DNA from: Actinomycetota bacterium
GTDB taxonomy: Bacteria > Actinomycetota > Acidimicrobiia > Acidimicrobiales > Ilumatobacteraceae
Assembly: GCA_017853685.1 (NCBI GenBank)
Contig: JAFMJD010000003.1
Coordinates: 1 to 44,301, forward strand
Reading direction: 5' to 3'
DNA: 44,301 nt
Every line of letters starts with the position of its first letter. The first letter of the stretch is position 1. The notes beneath the pieces were generated by a model. That model was not told the origin of the DNA, did no database searches, and saw only the letters and a list, made by a program, of their open reading frames with translations. Below are positions 26,153-35,761 of the stretch, in pieces. The position numbers and the translations under genes are program-made.

Positions 26153-27910
26153 ATGCTCGACTACGTGATTCGCGGGGGAAACATCGTCGACGGCACCGGT
26201 GCGGCGCCGTACAGCGGGGACGTCGGGGTGCGCGACGGCCGCATCGTGGAGGTGGGCAAGGTCTCCACGGCAGCGAAGGAGACCATTGACGCCGACGGCT
26301 GTCTGGTGACCCCGGGCTTCGTCGATGTGCACACCCACTACGACGGTCAGGTGACCTGGGACGAGGACATCGAGCCGTCGGCCACCAACGGTGTCACCAC
26401 CTTGGTGATGGGCAACTGCGGTGTTGGTTTCGCCCCGGTGCGGCCCGGTGACGAGCAGGTGCTCATCGAACTCATGGAGGGTGTCGAGGACATCCCGGGC
26501 ACTGCGCTGCACGAGGGCATGCCGTGGGGGAGTTGGGAGACGTTCCCCGAGTACCTCGACTATCTCGCTACTCGGCGCTACTCGGTGGACATCGGTGCGC
26601 AGTTGGCGCACGGTGCCCTGCGCTTCTACGCCATGGGTGAGCGTGGAGCCAAGGACGAAGACGCCACCGCCGATGAGTTGGCCACCATGGAGCGCATCGT
26701 GCAGGAGGCCATGGAGGCGGGGGCACTGGGCTTTTCCACGTCGCGCACCATCGGCCACCGCTCGCTCTCGGGTGTTCCCGTGCCGGGCACATTCGCTGCA
26801 GAGATGGAACTGATGGCCATCTCGCGTGCGATGGGTCGCGCGGGCCGAGGCGTGTTCGAGGCGATCCCCGCCGGCACGGTGGGACAGCTCGACCAACTCG
26901 GCGGTGAGCGCGCCATGCCGGCCGCAGAAGCTCGCATCTTCGCCAATGTGTCTCGCGCCGGGAATCGGCCGCTCACCTTCACCACCGTGCAGATCGGAGA
27001 GTCGCCCGATCACTGGCGCGAGGTGCTCAAGGTGGTGCACGAGGAGAACGCTGCCGGTGCGCAGTTGCGCCCGCAGGTAGCCGCCCGTTCGGTGACCGTC
27101 ATGACGAGCCTGTCGGCGTACCACGCGTTCATGCGGCGCAGCACCTACCTGAACGAGTTGGCACACCTGCCGCTCACCGAGCGCGTGGAGATGATGCGCC
27201 GTCCCGAGATCAAGGCCGCCATCCTCGCCGATCGCGATGTGCCCGCCGACCGCCCGGGTTCGATGCAGAACATCGGCCCGATGTTCTTGCGTGCGATGCC
27301 GGTGCTGTTCCCGCTCACCGCACCCCTGGACTACGAGCCCACCATGGACCGTTCGCTCGGCGCACAGGCCGCAGCGCTCGGCAAGGACCCCGCAAGCCAC
27401 CTCTACGACATGCTGCTCGAGGACGGTGGGCGCGCGTTCTACGCCATCCTCGGCGCAAACTTCGCCTCGGGCACGCTCGACCCGTGCCGGGAGATGCTGC
27501 TGGACCCGTACTCGGTGACCGGTCTCTCCGATGCCGGTGCACACGTGAACTTCATCTGCGATTGCACCATCCACACGTTCCACCTCACCCACTGGGTGCG
27601 TGACCGTTCGCGCGGTGAGCGACTCCCGTTGGAGCACGTGGTGCACAAACTGACGGCGAACAACGCCGACCTGTACGGCCTCACCGATCGCGGTCGGGTG
27701 TCGGTGGGTCTGCGCGCAGACCTCAATGTCATCGACTTCGATCGACTCACTATTCAGGCGCCCTATGTGCGGGCCGACCTGCCTGCGGGCGGTACCCGGG
27801 TGCTGCAGCCGAGCACCGGCTATGTCGCCACGATGGTGAACGGTCAGATCGTTCGTCGCAACGATGCCGACACCGGCATGCGGCCCGGTCGCCTCGCACG
27901 GGGCCTGTAG
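26153..27910 (+). CDS. N-acyl-D-amino-acid deacylase-like amidohydrolase
   Basis: [60 protein letters not shown]. Confidence 0.9.
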   Translation: MLDYVIRGGNIVDGTGAAPYSGDVGVRDGRIVEVGKVSTAAKETIDADGCLVTPGFVDVHTHYDGQVTWDEDIEPSATNGVTTLVMGNCGVGFAPVRPGDEQVLIELMEGVEDIPGTALHEGMPWGSWETFPEYLDYLATRRYSVDIGAQLAHGALRFYAMGERGAKDEDATADELATMERIVQEAMEAGALGFSTSRTIGHRSLSGVPVPGTFAAEMELMAISRAMGRAGRGVFEAIPAGTVGQLDQLGGERAMPAAEARIFANVSRAGNRPLTFTTVQIGESPDHWREVLKVVHEENAAGAQLRPQVAARSVTVMTSLSAYHAFMRRSTYLNELAHLPLTERVEMMRRPEIKAAILADRDVPADRPGSMQNIGPMFLRAMPVLFPLTAPLDYEPTMDRSLGAQAAALGKDPASHLYDMLLEDGGRAFYAILGANFASGTLDPCREMLLDPYSVTGLSDAGAHVNFICDCTIHTFHLTHWVRDRSRGERLPLEHVVHKLTANNADLYGLTDRGRVSVGLRADLNVIDFDRLTIQAPYVRADLPAGGTRVLQPSTGYVATMVNGQIVRRNDADTGMRPGRLARGL

Positions 27911-27922
27911 TTCCGAGCCGAA

Positions 27923-29083
27923 TCAGTAACTGCGCGGCAGGCCGAGCACCTGTTGGGCGATGAAGTTGCAGGTCATCTCCTGACTCACCGGCGCGAGCCG
28001 TTGCAGGCGTGCCTCGCGCCAGTACCGCTCCACGTGGTACTCGGTGGCGTAACCCAACCCGCCGTGGGTCTGTAGCGCTCGGTCGGCAGCGAAGAAGCAC
28101 GCCTCGGCCGCCAGGTATTTCGCAGTGTTCGCCTGCTCGCCGCATTCGAGGTCGTTGTCGTATCGCCATGCGGCCAGTTGCACCATCTGCCACGCAGCCT
28201 GCACCTGCATGTGGGCCTGCGCCAGCGGATGGGCGATCGACTGGTTCGCGCCGATGAGGCGACCGAAGACCTCGCGCTCGTTCGCATAGGCGACTGCCTT
28301 GCGGATCGCCACCTCGCCGATGCCGCACGCGGTGCCGGCGATGAGGATCCGTTCGGGATTGAGTCCGTGCAGCAGGTGGTAGAAGCCCTTGCCGCGCTCA
28401 CCCACCATGCGCCACGACTCCACCGGCAGACCGTCGTAGGCCACCTCGCAGCTCGCCACGGCATTGCGACCCAACTTGGGGATCGGGCGGATGTCCACGT
28501 AGTTGCGGTCGAGGTCGGCGAGAAAGAGTGTGAGGCCGTCGAGTCGGTTCTTGCCAGGCGGGTCGGTGCGCACGAGGATGAGCACCACTTCGCTCTCGAG
28601 GGCCTTGGATGTCCAGATCTTGCGGCCCGTGATGCGCCACCCCGATCCATCGGGTTCGGCTCGGGTGGTGATGCGACTCGTGTCGGTCCCTGCATCGGGT
28701 TCGGTGACACCGAAGGCAACATGCAGATCGCCCGCAGCAGCACGCGGCAAGAACGCGTCCTTGAGGCGGTCATTGCCGAAGCGCACCACCGGATTGAGCC
28801 CGAACATCGTGAGGTGCACGGCCGAGGAACCATTCATGCCCGCACCCGACGCAGCGATCCGGTTGAGCACGAGGCACCCCTCGGCAATGCCCCGTCCACC
28901 ACCGCCGTAGCGCTCGGGGATGATGATGCCGACCCATCCGCCTGCGGCCATCTGCTCGTAGAACTCCCACGGGAAGCGGTGTTCGGTGTCGCAGGCCGAC
29001 CAGTAGTTGTCGTCGAAGGAAGCACACACCCGGTCGACGCCCTCGGCGATCGCGGCATGGTCGGGGTCGGGATGAAAGTCCAC
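27923..29083 (-). CDS. Acyl-CoA dehydrogenase
   Basis: VAFGVTEPDAGTDTSRITTRA, KIWTSKA, ALQTHGGLGYATEYHVERYWREARLQRLAPVSQEM; GTG start 29083 chosen over ORF-track 29251. Confidence 0.9.
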   Translation of the reverse strand: MDFHPDPDHAAIAEGVDRVCASFDDNYWSACDTEHRFPWEFYEQMAAGGWVGIIIPERYGGGGRGIAEGCLVLNRIAASGAGMNGSSAVHLTMFGLNPVVRFGNDRLKDAFLPRAAAGDLHVAFGVTEPDAGTDTSRITTRAEPDGSGWRITGRKIWTSKALESEVVLILVRTDPPGKNRLDGLTLFLADLDRNYVDIRPIPKLGRNAVASCEVAYDGLPVESWRMVGERGKGFYHLLHGLNPERILIAGTACGIGEVAIRKAVAYANEREVFGRLIGANQSIAHPLAQAHMQVQAAWQMVQLAAWRYDNDLECGEQANTAKYLAAEACFFAADRALQTHGGLGYATEYHVERYWREARLQRLAPVSQEMTCNFIAQQVLGLPRSY

Positions 29084-29156
29084 GACTGGTTTGTACACGA
29101 CTCGGCCCGAGCGACCAAGATGCATCCACGGCGCAGCGATGCAGGGGGATGACGAC

Positions 29157-30344
29157 ATGGGGATCGACTTCGGGTTGGACCTACCGGAACTGCAGACTGA
29201 TCCGGCGGGAACCTTCCGCACGCTGCGTGAGCAGTGCCCGGTGCACCACACGGGCCACCCGGCACCGCACTACACCGTGTCGCGCCATGCCGATGTCACC
29301 GAGGTGCTGCGCGACAGCGATATCTGGAAGAGCAAGTTCGGTCCGGGTCTCGCCATGCGCGGGGGTGGGGTGCTCGTGTCGAGCGATCCCCCCAAGCACA
29401 CCAACGAACGCCTCGCCATCACCAAGGTGTTCCGTCCGTCGGCCATCGACGAGATGCGTGACGACATTGCGGCCCTCGTCGGTCGCATCACCGACCGCTT
29501 CGTGGACCGTGGCGAGGGCGACCTGATCGGTCTGCTCGCCATGCCGATCCCCCTCACCGTGATGTGCTGGTTGCTCGGCACCCCCGAGGAGGACGTGGAG
29601 CAGTTCCGCAACTGGGTGCTGCCGATGGCCGAGGGTGTGTCGTACGCCCAGGGGCGCGCAGCACCCGAGGTGGCAGCGGCCTACGAGAACTTCTTCGCGT
29701 ACTTCACCGCTCATGTCCGCACGCGTCAGGCGGCGCTCGAGTCGGGTTCCGCAGTGCCCGATGACATGCTCACGCGCCTGCTCACCGTGGAGCGCGACGG
29801 ATCGCGCATCTCGTTCGAGGACGTGCTCGGGTTCTGCCAGTTCCTACTCGTGGCGGGCAGCGCAACCACCACACTGCTCATCGGCAACGTGCTGCACCGT
29901 CTGCTCCAGCACCCCGACCAGATGGCACTCGTGCGCGCCGATCGTCGACTCGTGGAGACCGCGGTGGAGGAGAGTCTCCGCATCGACGCACCGGTGCACG
30001 GACTGTTCCGCACGAACGATGCACCGGTGTGCATGCACGGCGTAGACATCCCGATGGACTCCAAGGTGCTGGCGCTGTTCGCATCGGCCAACCTCGATCC
30101 GGAGGTGTGGGACCGACCCGACGAGTTCGATGTCACGCGCGATCTCACCCAGTTGCGCAAGCACTACGCGTTCGGGGTCGGGATCCACTATTGCCTCGGG
30201 GCACCCCTCGCTCGTATGGAGGCACAGCTCGCCGTGAACGAGGTGCTCGACCGCCTGCCGAACCTCACACTGGCCGGCACGCCGACGCTCGTGAAGGCAC
30301 AGGTGCTGAACGGCTTCGAGACCCTGCCGGTGACCTGGGGCTGA
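29157..30344 (+). CDS. Cytochrome P450
   Basis: I-helix LVAGSATTT, ExxR (EESLR), heme loop YAFGVGIHYCLGAPLARMEA. Confidence 0.95.
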   Translation: MGIDFGLDLPELQTDPAGTFRTLREQCPVHHTGHPAPHYTVSRHADVTEVLRDSDIWKSKFGPGLAMRGGGVLVSSDPPKHTNERLAITKVFRPSAIDEMRDDIAALVGRITDRFVDRGEGDLIGLLAMPIPLTVMCWLLGTPEEDVEQFRNWVLPMAEGVSYAQGRAAPEVAAAYENFFAYFTAHVRTRQAALESGSAVPDDMLTRLLTVERDGSRISFEDVLGFCQFLLVAGSATTTLLIGNVLHRLLQHPDQMALVRADRRLVETAVEESLRIDAPVHGLFRTNDAPVCMHGVDIPMDSKVLALFASANLDPEVWDRPDEFDVTRDLTQLRKHYAFGVGIHYCLGAPLARMEAQLAVNEVLDRLPNLTLAGTPTLVKAQVLNGFETLPVTWG

Positions 30345-30348
30345 TCGC

Positions 30349-32046
30349 TCAGTTGATGCCGATGGCGCCGGCACGGGCGCCGGCGATGTAGCCCTGATCG
30401 GCCGACCACGACTCCACGCCGTTCACGATCACGTTCTGCACGCCGACCTGACGACGGATCCAGCGGATGCCGTCGCCCGGGAAGTCGTTCGAGGCTTCCT
30501 CGGGTCCGCGATCGATGGTGTCGGCATCGAACACCACCACATCGGCGGCCTTGCCCTCCTGGAGCACACCGCGGTCGGTGAGGCCCCAGATGGAAGCGGT
30601 GTCGGACGTGATCTTCTTCACCGCTTCCTCGAGGCGCATGGCCGGGTGGTTGCGGACGAACTGCGAAAAGAGGAACCCGGTGTCGCCGTAGGTGGCGAAC
30701 GATCCCACGTGTGCACCGCCGTCGCTCGCACCCACGTGCACGTACGGGTGGGCGAGCATCTCGCCCACGGCCTGCGGGTTCTTGTGCCCGATGTCCGAGC
30801 GGATGAACCACGTGCCGAGGTCTTCCTGCACCGACAGGTCGATCAGCAGCTCGGCCGGTGTGGTGCCCACCTCGGCCGCTACATCGCCGAGGGTGCGACC
30901 CACCATGTGCTGGTTGCGATCGAGGCCGACCTGTCGGATCACGTACTGCGCCGGGTTCAGCGTGAGATTCGCGCTCGGGATGGAGGCAAGCATGTTGAGG
31001 CCCGACACCAGCGAGTCACGCGTGGCGGGATCCGAGAACGCCGCCATCTTCTCCTCGTGCGTGCTCATGGACAGCACCGGCCACCAACCCGGGATGATGA
31101 GGAACATCAGGCTGCGCTGATCGAGGTTCCAGCTGATGTCGATGGGGCGCGTCTGGACCTGGGGCCACACGCGTGCACCGGATGCCCACTCGCGCTCGAC
31201 TGCCTCGAGCACCTGGGCAACTGCGCTGCCCATGGCGTCGTTGTGGAACAACGGCGACAGTGTGGTGGGGATGTTGTAGCGGCGAGAGAGGTCACCCAGC
31301 ATCTCGACGCGTGACACCGTGAGGCCGGCGTCGAAGAACTCGTGGACGATCTGCAGCATCCGTCCGTACTCGCCGAGCACCGAGCACAGCGCCTCGAGCT
31401 CGCTGTGTCGGGCCCATCGGCTCGGCACGGGCGACAGCGAGGTGTCCATGTCTACATAGCTGGTGGACAGTCCGGTTGCTCCGGCTTCGAGGCACTCGCG
31501 CAGCACATCGCACATCTGCTTGAGTTCGTCCGCGGTGGCTTCGCGCTTGGCGTTGTCGCCCATGACGTACATGCGCAGTACCGAGTGGCCCACGAGCGGT
31601 GCCACGTTCACGGCCAGGTTGCTGGACAGCGAGTCCACCATGCCGGTGAACGACTCGCCCCACCGCCAGTCCACGCCCGAGTCGAACGCAGCCTTGGGCA
31701 TCTCCTCGATCAGTCGGAACATCTCGCTGAAGGCCTCGCGCTGCGGGGCGCGCACCGGGGCGAGGCTGAGCGAGCAGTTGCCCGTGACGATGCTGGTGAC
31801 GCCGTGCTCCATCGCTGGGTACACGTAGGGGTCGAAGCAGATCTGTGCGTCGTAGTGGGTGTGCGGGTCGATGAATCCCGGCGACACCACCTTGCCGGCC
31901 GCATCCACGATGCGGGCCGCATTCGCGTGGGCGAGCGAACGACCGACCGAGACGAGTCGACCGTTGGAGATCCCCACATCACCGCGGTAGCCGGGGAGAC
32001 CGGTGCCGTCGACGATGAGGCCGTTGCGGATGATGAGGTCGAGCAT
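30349..32046 (-). CDS. N-acyl-D-amino-acid deacylase-like amidohydrolase (paralog of 26153-27910)
   Basis: DLIIRNGLIVDGTGLPGYRGDVGISNGRLVSVG, DPHTHYDAQICFDP, VTGNCSLSLAPVRA; RBS AAGGGGAA. Confidence 0.9.
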   Translation of the reverse strand: MLDLIIRNGLIVDGTGLPGYRGDVGISNGRLVSVGRSLAHANAARIVDAAGKVVSPGFIDPHTHYDAQICFDPYVYPAMEHGVTSIVTGNCSLSLAPVRAPQREAFSEMFRLIEEMPKAAFDSGVDWRWGESFTGMVDSLSSNLAVNVAPLVGHSVLRMYVMGDNAKREATADELKQMCDVLRECLEAGATGLSTSYVDMDTSLSPVPSRWARHSELEALCSVLGEYGRMLQIVHEFFDAGLTVSRVEMLGDLSRRYNIPTTLSPLFHNDAMGSAVAQVLEAVEREWASGARVWPQVQTRPIDISWNLDQRSLMFLIIPGWWPVLSMSTHEEKMAAFSDPATRDSLVSGLNMLASIPSANLTLNPAQYVIRQVGLDRNQHMVGRTLGDVAAEVGTTPAELLIDLSVQEDLGTWFIRSDIGHKNPQAVGEMLAHPYVHVGASDGGAHVGSFATYGDTGFLFSQFVRNHPAMRLEEAVKKITSDTASIWGLTDRGVLQEGKAADVVVFDADTIDRGPEEASNDFPGDGIRWIRRQVGVQNVIVNGVESWSADQGYIAGARAGAIGIN

Positions 32047-32149
32047 GTCAGTTCCCCTTGCTGTCAGTGCTGTGTGTGCTGTGGGTCTGGTCGAATTCGG
32101 TTGCGGGATGCGGTTGCGGTTGCGGAAACGGTAGGCGCCGGAGCGCCGC

Positions 32150-32401
32150 TCAGGTGGTGACACCCGGGAGGTCGAGCCCGGCGAGTAACAGGGTCCATGG
32201 CTGGCCGTTGAGCTCTTCGAGGCTGGCGACCCCGGCGGCATCGAGGGCCCGCAGCAGGGAATCCTCGCCGATGCTGATCCAGTTGCGCCCACCGTTGGGA
32301 TAGAGCAACTCCACCACCACCTCAGCCCGGCCGTCGTGGCCGGGTCCGATGGAACTCGATGCGATCACCGGTCCCTGCGAGGTGGGGGTGGCGGCACTCA
32401 C
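32150..32401 (-). CDS. Small protein of unknown function, coupled to upstream LysM-like gene
   Basis: GTG start overlapping upstream TGA (GTGA); VSAATPTSQGPVIASSSIGPGHDGRAEVVVELLYPNGGRNWISIGEDSLLRALDAAGVASLEELNGQPWTLLLAGLDLPGVTT. Confidence 0.55.
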   Translation of the reverse strand: MSAATPTSQGPVIASSSIGPGHDGRAEVVVELLYPNGGRNWISIGEDSLLRALDAAGVASLEELNGQPWTLLLAGLDLPGVTT

Positions 32402-32601
32402 GCCGGCGGTGGCTCGAGATAGACGATGTCGGTCGTGAGAATCTCGCCGGGCTTGCCCACCGGGAACGGCCGCATCGCAAGGTGCAGGTTCCACGAGAGC
32501 AAGGTTGCAGCGGCGTCGGATTGACCGGGCATCACTCGCTCGGCCAACGTAGTAAGGGTGTCCCCGGGCTCGGGGAACACATAACGTCGAGAAGCCCCCA
32601 T
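32398..32601 (-). CDS. Small LysM-like domain protein without signal peptide
   Basis: YVFPEPGDTLTTLAERVMPGQSDAAATLLSWNLHLAMRPFPVGKPGEILTTDIVYLEPPPA; ATG 32601 with TAGTGT 6 nt upstream. Confidence 0.6.
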   Translation of the reverse strand: MGASRRYVFPEPGDTLTTLAERVMPGQSDAAATLLSWNLHLAMRPFPVGKPGEILTTDIVYLEPPPA

Positions 32602-32607
32602 GGCCAC

Positions 32608-32613
32608 ACACTA
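32608..32613 (-). promoter_or_regulatory. Putative -10 (TAGTGT), leaderless promoter
   Basis: TAGTGT, 6 nt, ATG at 32601. Confidence 0.5.
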
Positions 32614-32638
32614 GGGCGCAGGGGGAGGGGGAACCAGC

Positions 32639-33892
32639 GTGATCGATGTCGATACCTTCCGCCGCCAGGCTCGGGCCTGGCTGGAGCAGAACGCCGAGCT
32701 GAAGACCTCGGTGGCCAAGCGATCCTTCGCGTGGGGCGAGGGTTCCGACACGGTGTCGGTCTTCCACGTGCTTCCCCGCGAGGAAGAGGCCGCAGTGGTG
32801 GAGCGCGGTCGCGAGTGGCAGCGCAAGAAGTTCGATGCGGGCTATGGCGCCATCGCGTGGCCGGCCGAATTCGGTGGTTCGGGACTCACCCCCGCTCATG
32901 CTCGTGCCTTTGCTCGCGAGGAGGCACAGTTCGACACCGGCGACGGTCACGAGGTGCTGGGCGTCACGATGACACTCATCGCTCCGGTGCTGCGCGCACA
33001 CGGCACCGACGAGCAGAAGGCCGAGTTCCTCCCCAAACTGCTGCGCAACGACATCATTGCGTGCCAGCTGTTCTCCGAACCCGGTGCGGGATCGGATCTC
33101 GCCGCCCTCGGCACCAAGGCCGTTCGCGATGGCGACGAGTGGGTGCTCGACGGTCAGAAGGTCTGGAACTCTGGAGCGCAGTTCTCCGAATGGGGTCTGG
33201 CCATCACGCGCCACGACCCGGGGCAGGCCAAGCACCGTGGCATGACCGCGTTCATGATTCCCTTCGATGCGCCCGGCGTGGAGATCCGCCCGATCCGTCA
33301 GATGAGTGGCGGCGCGAGTTTCAGCGAGGTGTTCCTCTCAGGGGTTCGACTGCCGGACTCATATCGCATCGGCGACGTGGGCGACGGTTGGCGTGTTGCG
33401 CTCACCACGCTCGGCTTCGAGCGCGGCGGTGACGGTGAGGGTGCCGGCGGCGGTCAGCGTGTGGGCGGTTCGTGGGAGCAGGTGCTGGGTCTGGCGCGCT
33501 ACCTCGAGCGCAACACCGATCCGCGCAGCCGCCAGGAACTCGCTGCGCTGTTCACCCATCAGCGACTGCTGCACTGGAATCGCTTGCGTGCCATCGCCAA
33601 GGCGCGTGCAGGCACACCCGGCCCGGAGGGATCCATCAGCCGTCTGCAGTGGACCCAGGGTCTCACCCGAATGGCCAATGTCGTGTCCAACCTGCTCGGT
33701 GCGCGCCTCATGGCCGACTCGGGCGAGTGGGGCACCTATGCATGGAACGAACACGTCACGGGTGCCCCCGGCTATCGCATCGCGGGGGGATCCGAGGAGA
33801 TCCAGCGCAACATCATCGGCGAGCGAGTACTCGGCCTGCCGCTCGAGCCGCGCGTGGACAAAGACGTGCCCTGGTCGCAGATTCCGCGCTAG
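32639..33892 (+). CDS. Acyl-CoA dehydrogenase (FadE-type)
   Basis: CQLFSEPGAGSDLAALGTKAVRDGDEWVLDGQKVWNSGA; YRIAGGSEEIQRNIIGERVLGLP; GGAGGGGGA RBS before GTG. Confidence 0.92.
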   Translation: MIDVDTFRRQARAWLEQNAELKTSVAKRSFAWGEGSDTVSVFHVLPREEEAAVVERGREWQRKKFDAGYGAIAWPAEFGGSGLTPAHARAFAREEAQFDTGDGHEVLGVTMTLIAPVLRAHGTDEQKAEFLPKLLRNDIIACQLFSEPGAGSDLAALGTKAVRDGDEWVLDGQKVWNSGAQFSEWGLAITRHDPGQAKHRGMTAFMIPFDAPGVEIRPIRQMSGGASFSEVFLSGVRLPDSYRIGDVGDGWRVALTTLGFERGGDGEGAGGGQRVGGSWEQVLGLARYLERNTDPRSRQELAALFTHQRLLHWNRLRAIAKARAGTPGPEGSISRLQWTQGLTRMANVVSNLLGARLMADSGEWGTYAWNEHVTGAPGYRIAGGSEEIQRNIIGERVLGLPLEPRVDKDVPWSQIPR

Positions 33893-33895
33893 CCG

Positions 33896-33918
33896 GGTCG
33901 ATCAGTTCGGTCGATCAG
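33896..33918. repeat. Short direct repeat at convergent junction
   Basis: GGTCGATCAG-TTC-GGTCGATCAG (10 bp x2, period 13). Confidence 0.7.
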
Positions 33919-35378
33919 CCTTCGGGGACGAGGAACGGCTCGACCTCGCTGCGCGAGCGGCCGTCACGTGCCAGACCCTCGAGGATGAACTTGTCGATCA
34001 ACTTGTGGACCTGACGCAGACGCGCCTCTTGGTAGTTGCCGAACGACACACCCTTCTTGCCGGTGCTCTTGAGGCCCATCTGCACCTTCGGGAGGTTCTC
34101 CATGTCCTGCTCGAACACATCGGCGAGCAATCCCATGTCCTCGGCTGCCTTCCACGACTGCTCGAGACGCAGTTCGCGGTACGGCGCCGGTGCGGGACGC
34201 TTGCCGTCCTTGGGGATCGGGGCGAGTCGCCACACGTCCATGTAGCACGTGTCGGGTGTGCGACCCGGACGCCAGCGGTACACGAGTGACTGGCCGATGC
34301 CTGCCCACGGGGCGAATGCCGGGAACAGGTGGTACAGGATCGCATCGAGGATCTCGGCATCGGAGACCTTGCTGAGGTCGGCGTTCATGCCGGCTTCCAT
34401 GCCCTGGCGGAACAGGTCGGCGATGATCTCGCGGGTGTTCGCATCGTCGGGCACCTTCATGCCGCTGTCGCCGCGCGGCGTGCGGGCCGAGAACGCCATG
34501 TAGGCATCCACCACCTGCTGCGGGCTCAGCTTGTCCTTGATGTGCGGGCTCTGCACTGCGAAGCCATTGATGAACCGCGTGACGTAGGGCGAATCCGGCC
34601 AGATGGAGTATTCGCTGTTGGCGTCACCGGTGAACTCGATGATCTGCGGGTGTGTGGCGATCACGTGGTAGCCCTCGCTGAAGGCCTCCATGCAGACCTT
34701 CCAGTTGCAGGCCACTTCCTTCATGGCGTGGAAAGCCGTGTACCGGTTCTCGAAGTCGAAGCTGTTGCTGAAGTGCTCGATGAGCTTCGAGGCGTAGGTC
34801 TCGAACGGCTCGCAGTTCGGATCGAGGTTCACGAACACGAAGCCTGCCCAGGTGGCCACGCGCGCCTCGGGGAGGCAGGTGCGGGCGGGGTCCTCGGTGA
34901 CGTGGGGGAAGTCCCAGTCGCAGGGCATGTCTGCGAGCGAACCGTCTACCCCCCAGGTCCAGCCGTGGAACGGGCAGCGGAACGATGCGACTCGGCCGTT
35001 GTCGGTGCGCAGTTTGGTTCCACGGTGCAGACACGCATTGTGGAATGCCTTGATGGAGCCGTCGGCCTGACGGGTGACGATGAGGGACTCGTCCACCACG
35101 TCGTACACCACGTGCTCGCCGGGCTTGGTGATGTCTTCCTCGCGGCAGGCCACCTGCCACGTGTACTTCCACATGTACTCGTTCTCGAGCGCAGCGAACG
35201 CGGGCGAGGTGTAGCGGGTCTTGGACAGATCAGCCGACCCCGTGTACACGTAGGAGTGGTCACGCAGTGCAACGGGCACCGGTCGGGTGTCGCTGTCCAT
35301 CATCTGCTGAACGCTCGGTCCGTGGCTGCGTGCCTCGCCGGGCTTGCCGGATCCGGGACGGTTCTCGATCGTGGTCAT
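33915..35378 (-). CDS. Rieske 2Fe-2S aromatic ring-hydroxylating oxygenase alpha subunit
   Basis: Rieske CLHRG...CPFHGWTWG; mononuclear Fe motif EGYHVIATHPQ; ATG 35378 chosen over ORF-track 36011. Confidence 0.93.
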   Translation of the reverse strand: MTTIENRPGSGKPGEARSHGPSVQQMMDSDTRPVPVALRDHSYVYTGSADLSKTRYTSPAFAALENEYMWKYTWQVACREEDITKPGEHVVYDVVDESLIVTRQADGSIKAFHNACLHRGTKLRTDNGRVASFRCPFHGWTWGVDGSLADMPCDWDFPHVTEDPARTCLPEARVATWAGFVFVNLDPNCEPFETYASKLIEHFSNSFDFENRYTAFHAMKEVACNWKVCMEAFSEGYHVIATHPQIIEFTGDANSEYSIWPDSPYVTRFINGFAVQSPHIKDKLSPQQVVDAYMAFSARTPRGDSGMKVPDDANTREIIADLFRQGMEAGMNADLSKVSDAEILDAILYHLFPAFAPWAGIGQSLVYRWRPGRTPDTCYMDVWRLAPIPKDGKRPAPAPYRELRLEQSWKAAEDMGLLADVFEQDMENLPKVQMGLKSTGKKGVSFGNYQEARLRQVHKLIDKFILEGLARDGRSRSEVEPFLVPEG

Positions 35379-35456
35379 CGTGGCCCTCTCTTGGTCGATG
35401 TGGATCCCATTGTGGCCCACCGAGCGGTGTCTTGGGCAAGCCGCCCCGACCTCGCC

Positions 35457-35462
35457 TACTGT
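35457..35462 (+). promoter_or_regulatory. Putative -10 (TACTGT), leaderless promoter
   Basis: TACTGT, 7 nt, ATG at 35470. Confidence 0.5.
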
Positions 35463-35469
35463 GCGGGCC

Positions 35470-35757
35470 ATGAGCGCACTATTCATTGCCGTCAGCCGCA
35501 TCACCGACCGCGAGAAGTTGAACCAGTACCTCGCCGGGGCGCCCGCCTCCCTCGCCGGCCGCCCGATCGAGGTGCTCGCGTTCACCGAGGACGGCGACAC
35601 CGTCGAGGGGGCGCCTCCCGGAAGCCGTGTGGTGGTCCTGAAGTTCCCCGACAAGGCAGCCGCCATGGAGTGGTACAACTCGCCGGAGTACCAGGCAGTC
35701 GTGAAGCTTCGCCTCGACGGCACCGAGGGGTTCTCCCTGCTCTGCTCCGGCATGTGA
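35470..35757 (+). CDS. DUF1330 family protein
   Basis: YLAGAPASLAGRPIEVLAFTEDGDTVEG...VVVLKFPDKAAAMEWYNSPEYQAVVKLR. Confidence 0.88.
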   Translation: MSALFIAVSRITDREKLNQYLAGAPASLAGRPIEVLAFTEDGDTVEGAPPGSRVVVLKFPDKAAAMEWYNSPEYQAVVKLRLDGTEGFSLLCSGM

Positions 35758-35761
35758 CCCG

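Noticed and set aside
32090-32135. GGTTGCGG short repeats (GGTTGCGGGATGCGGTTGCGGTTGCGG)
   Set aside because: Short low-complexity run in an intergenic gap; too small to call a functional repeat.
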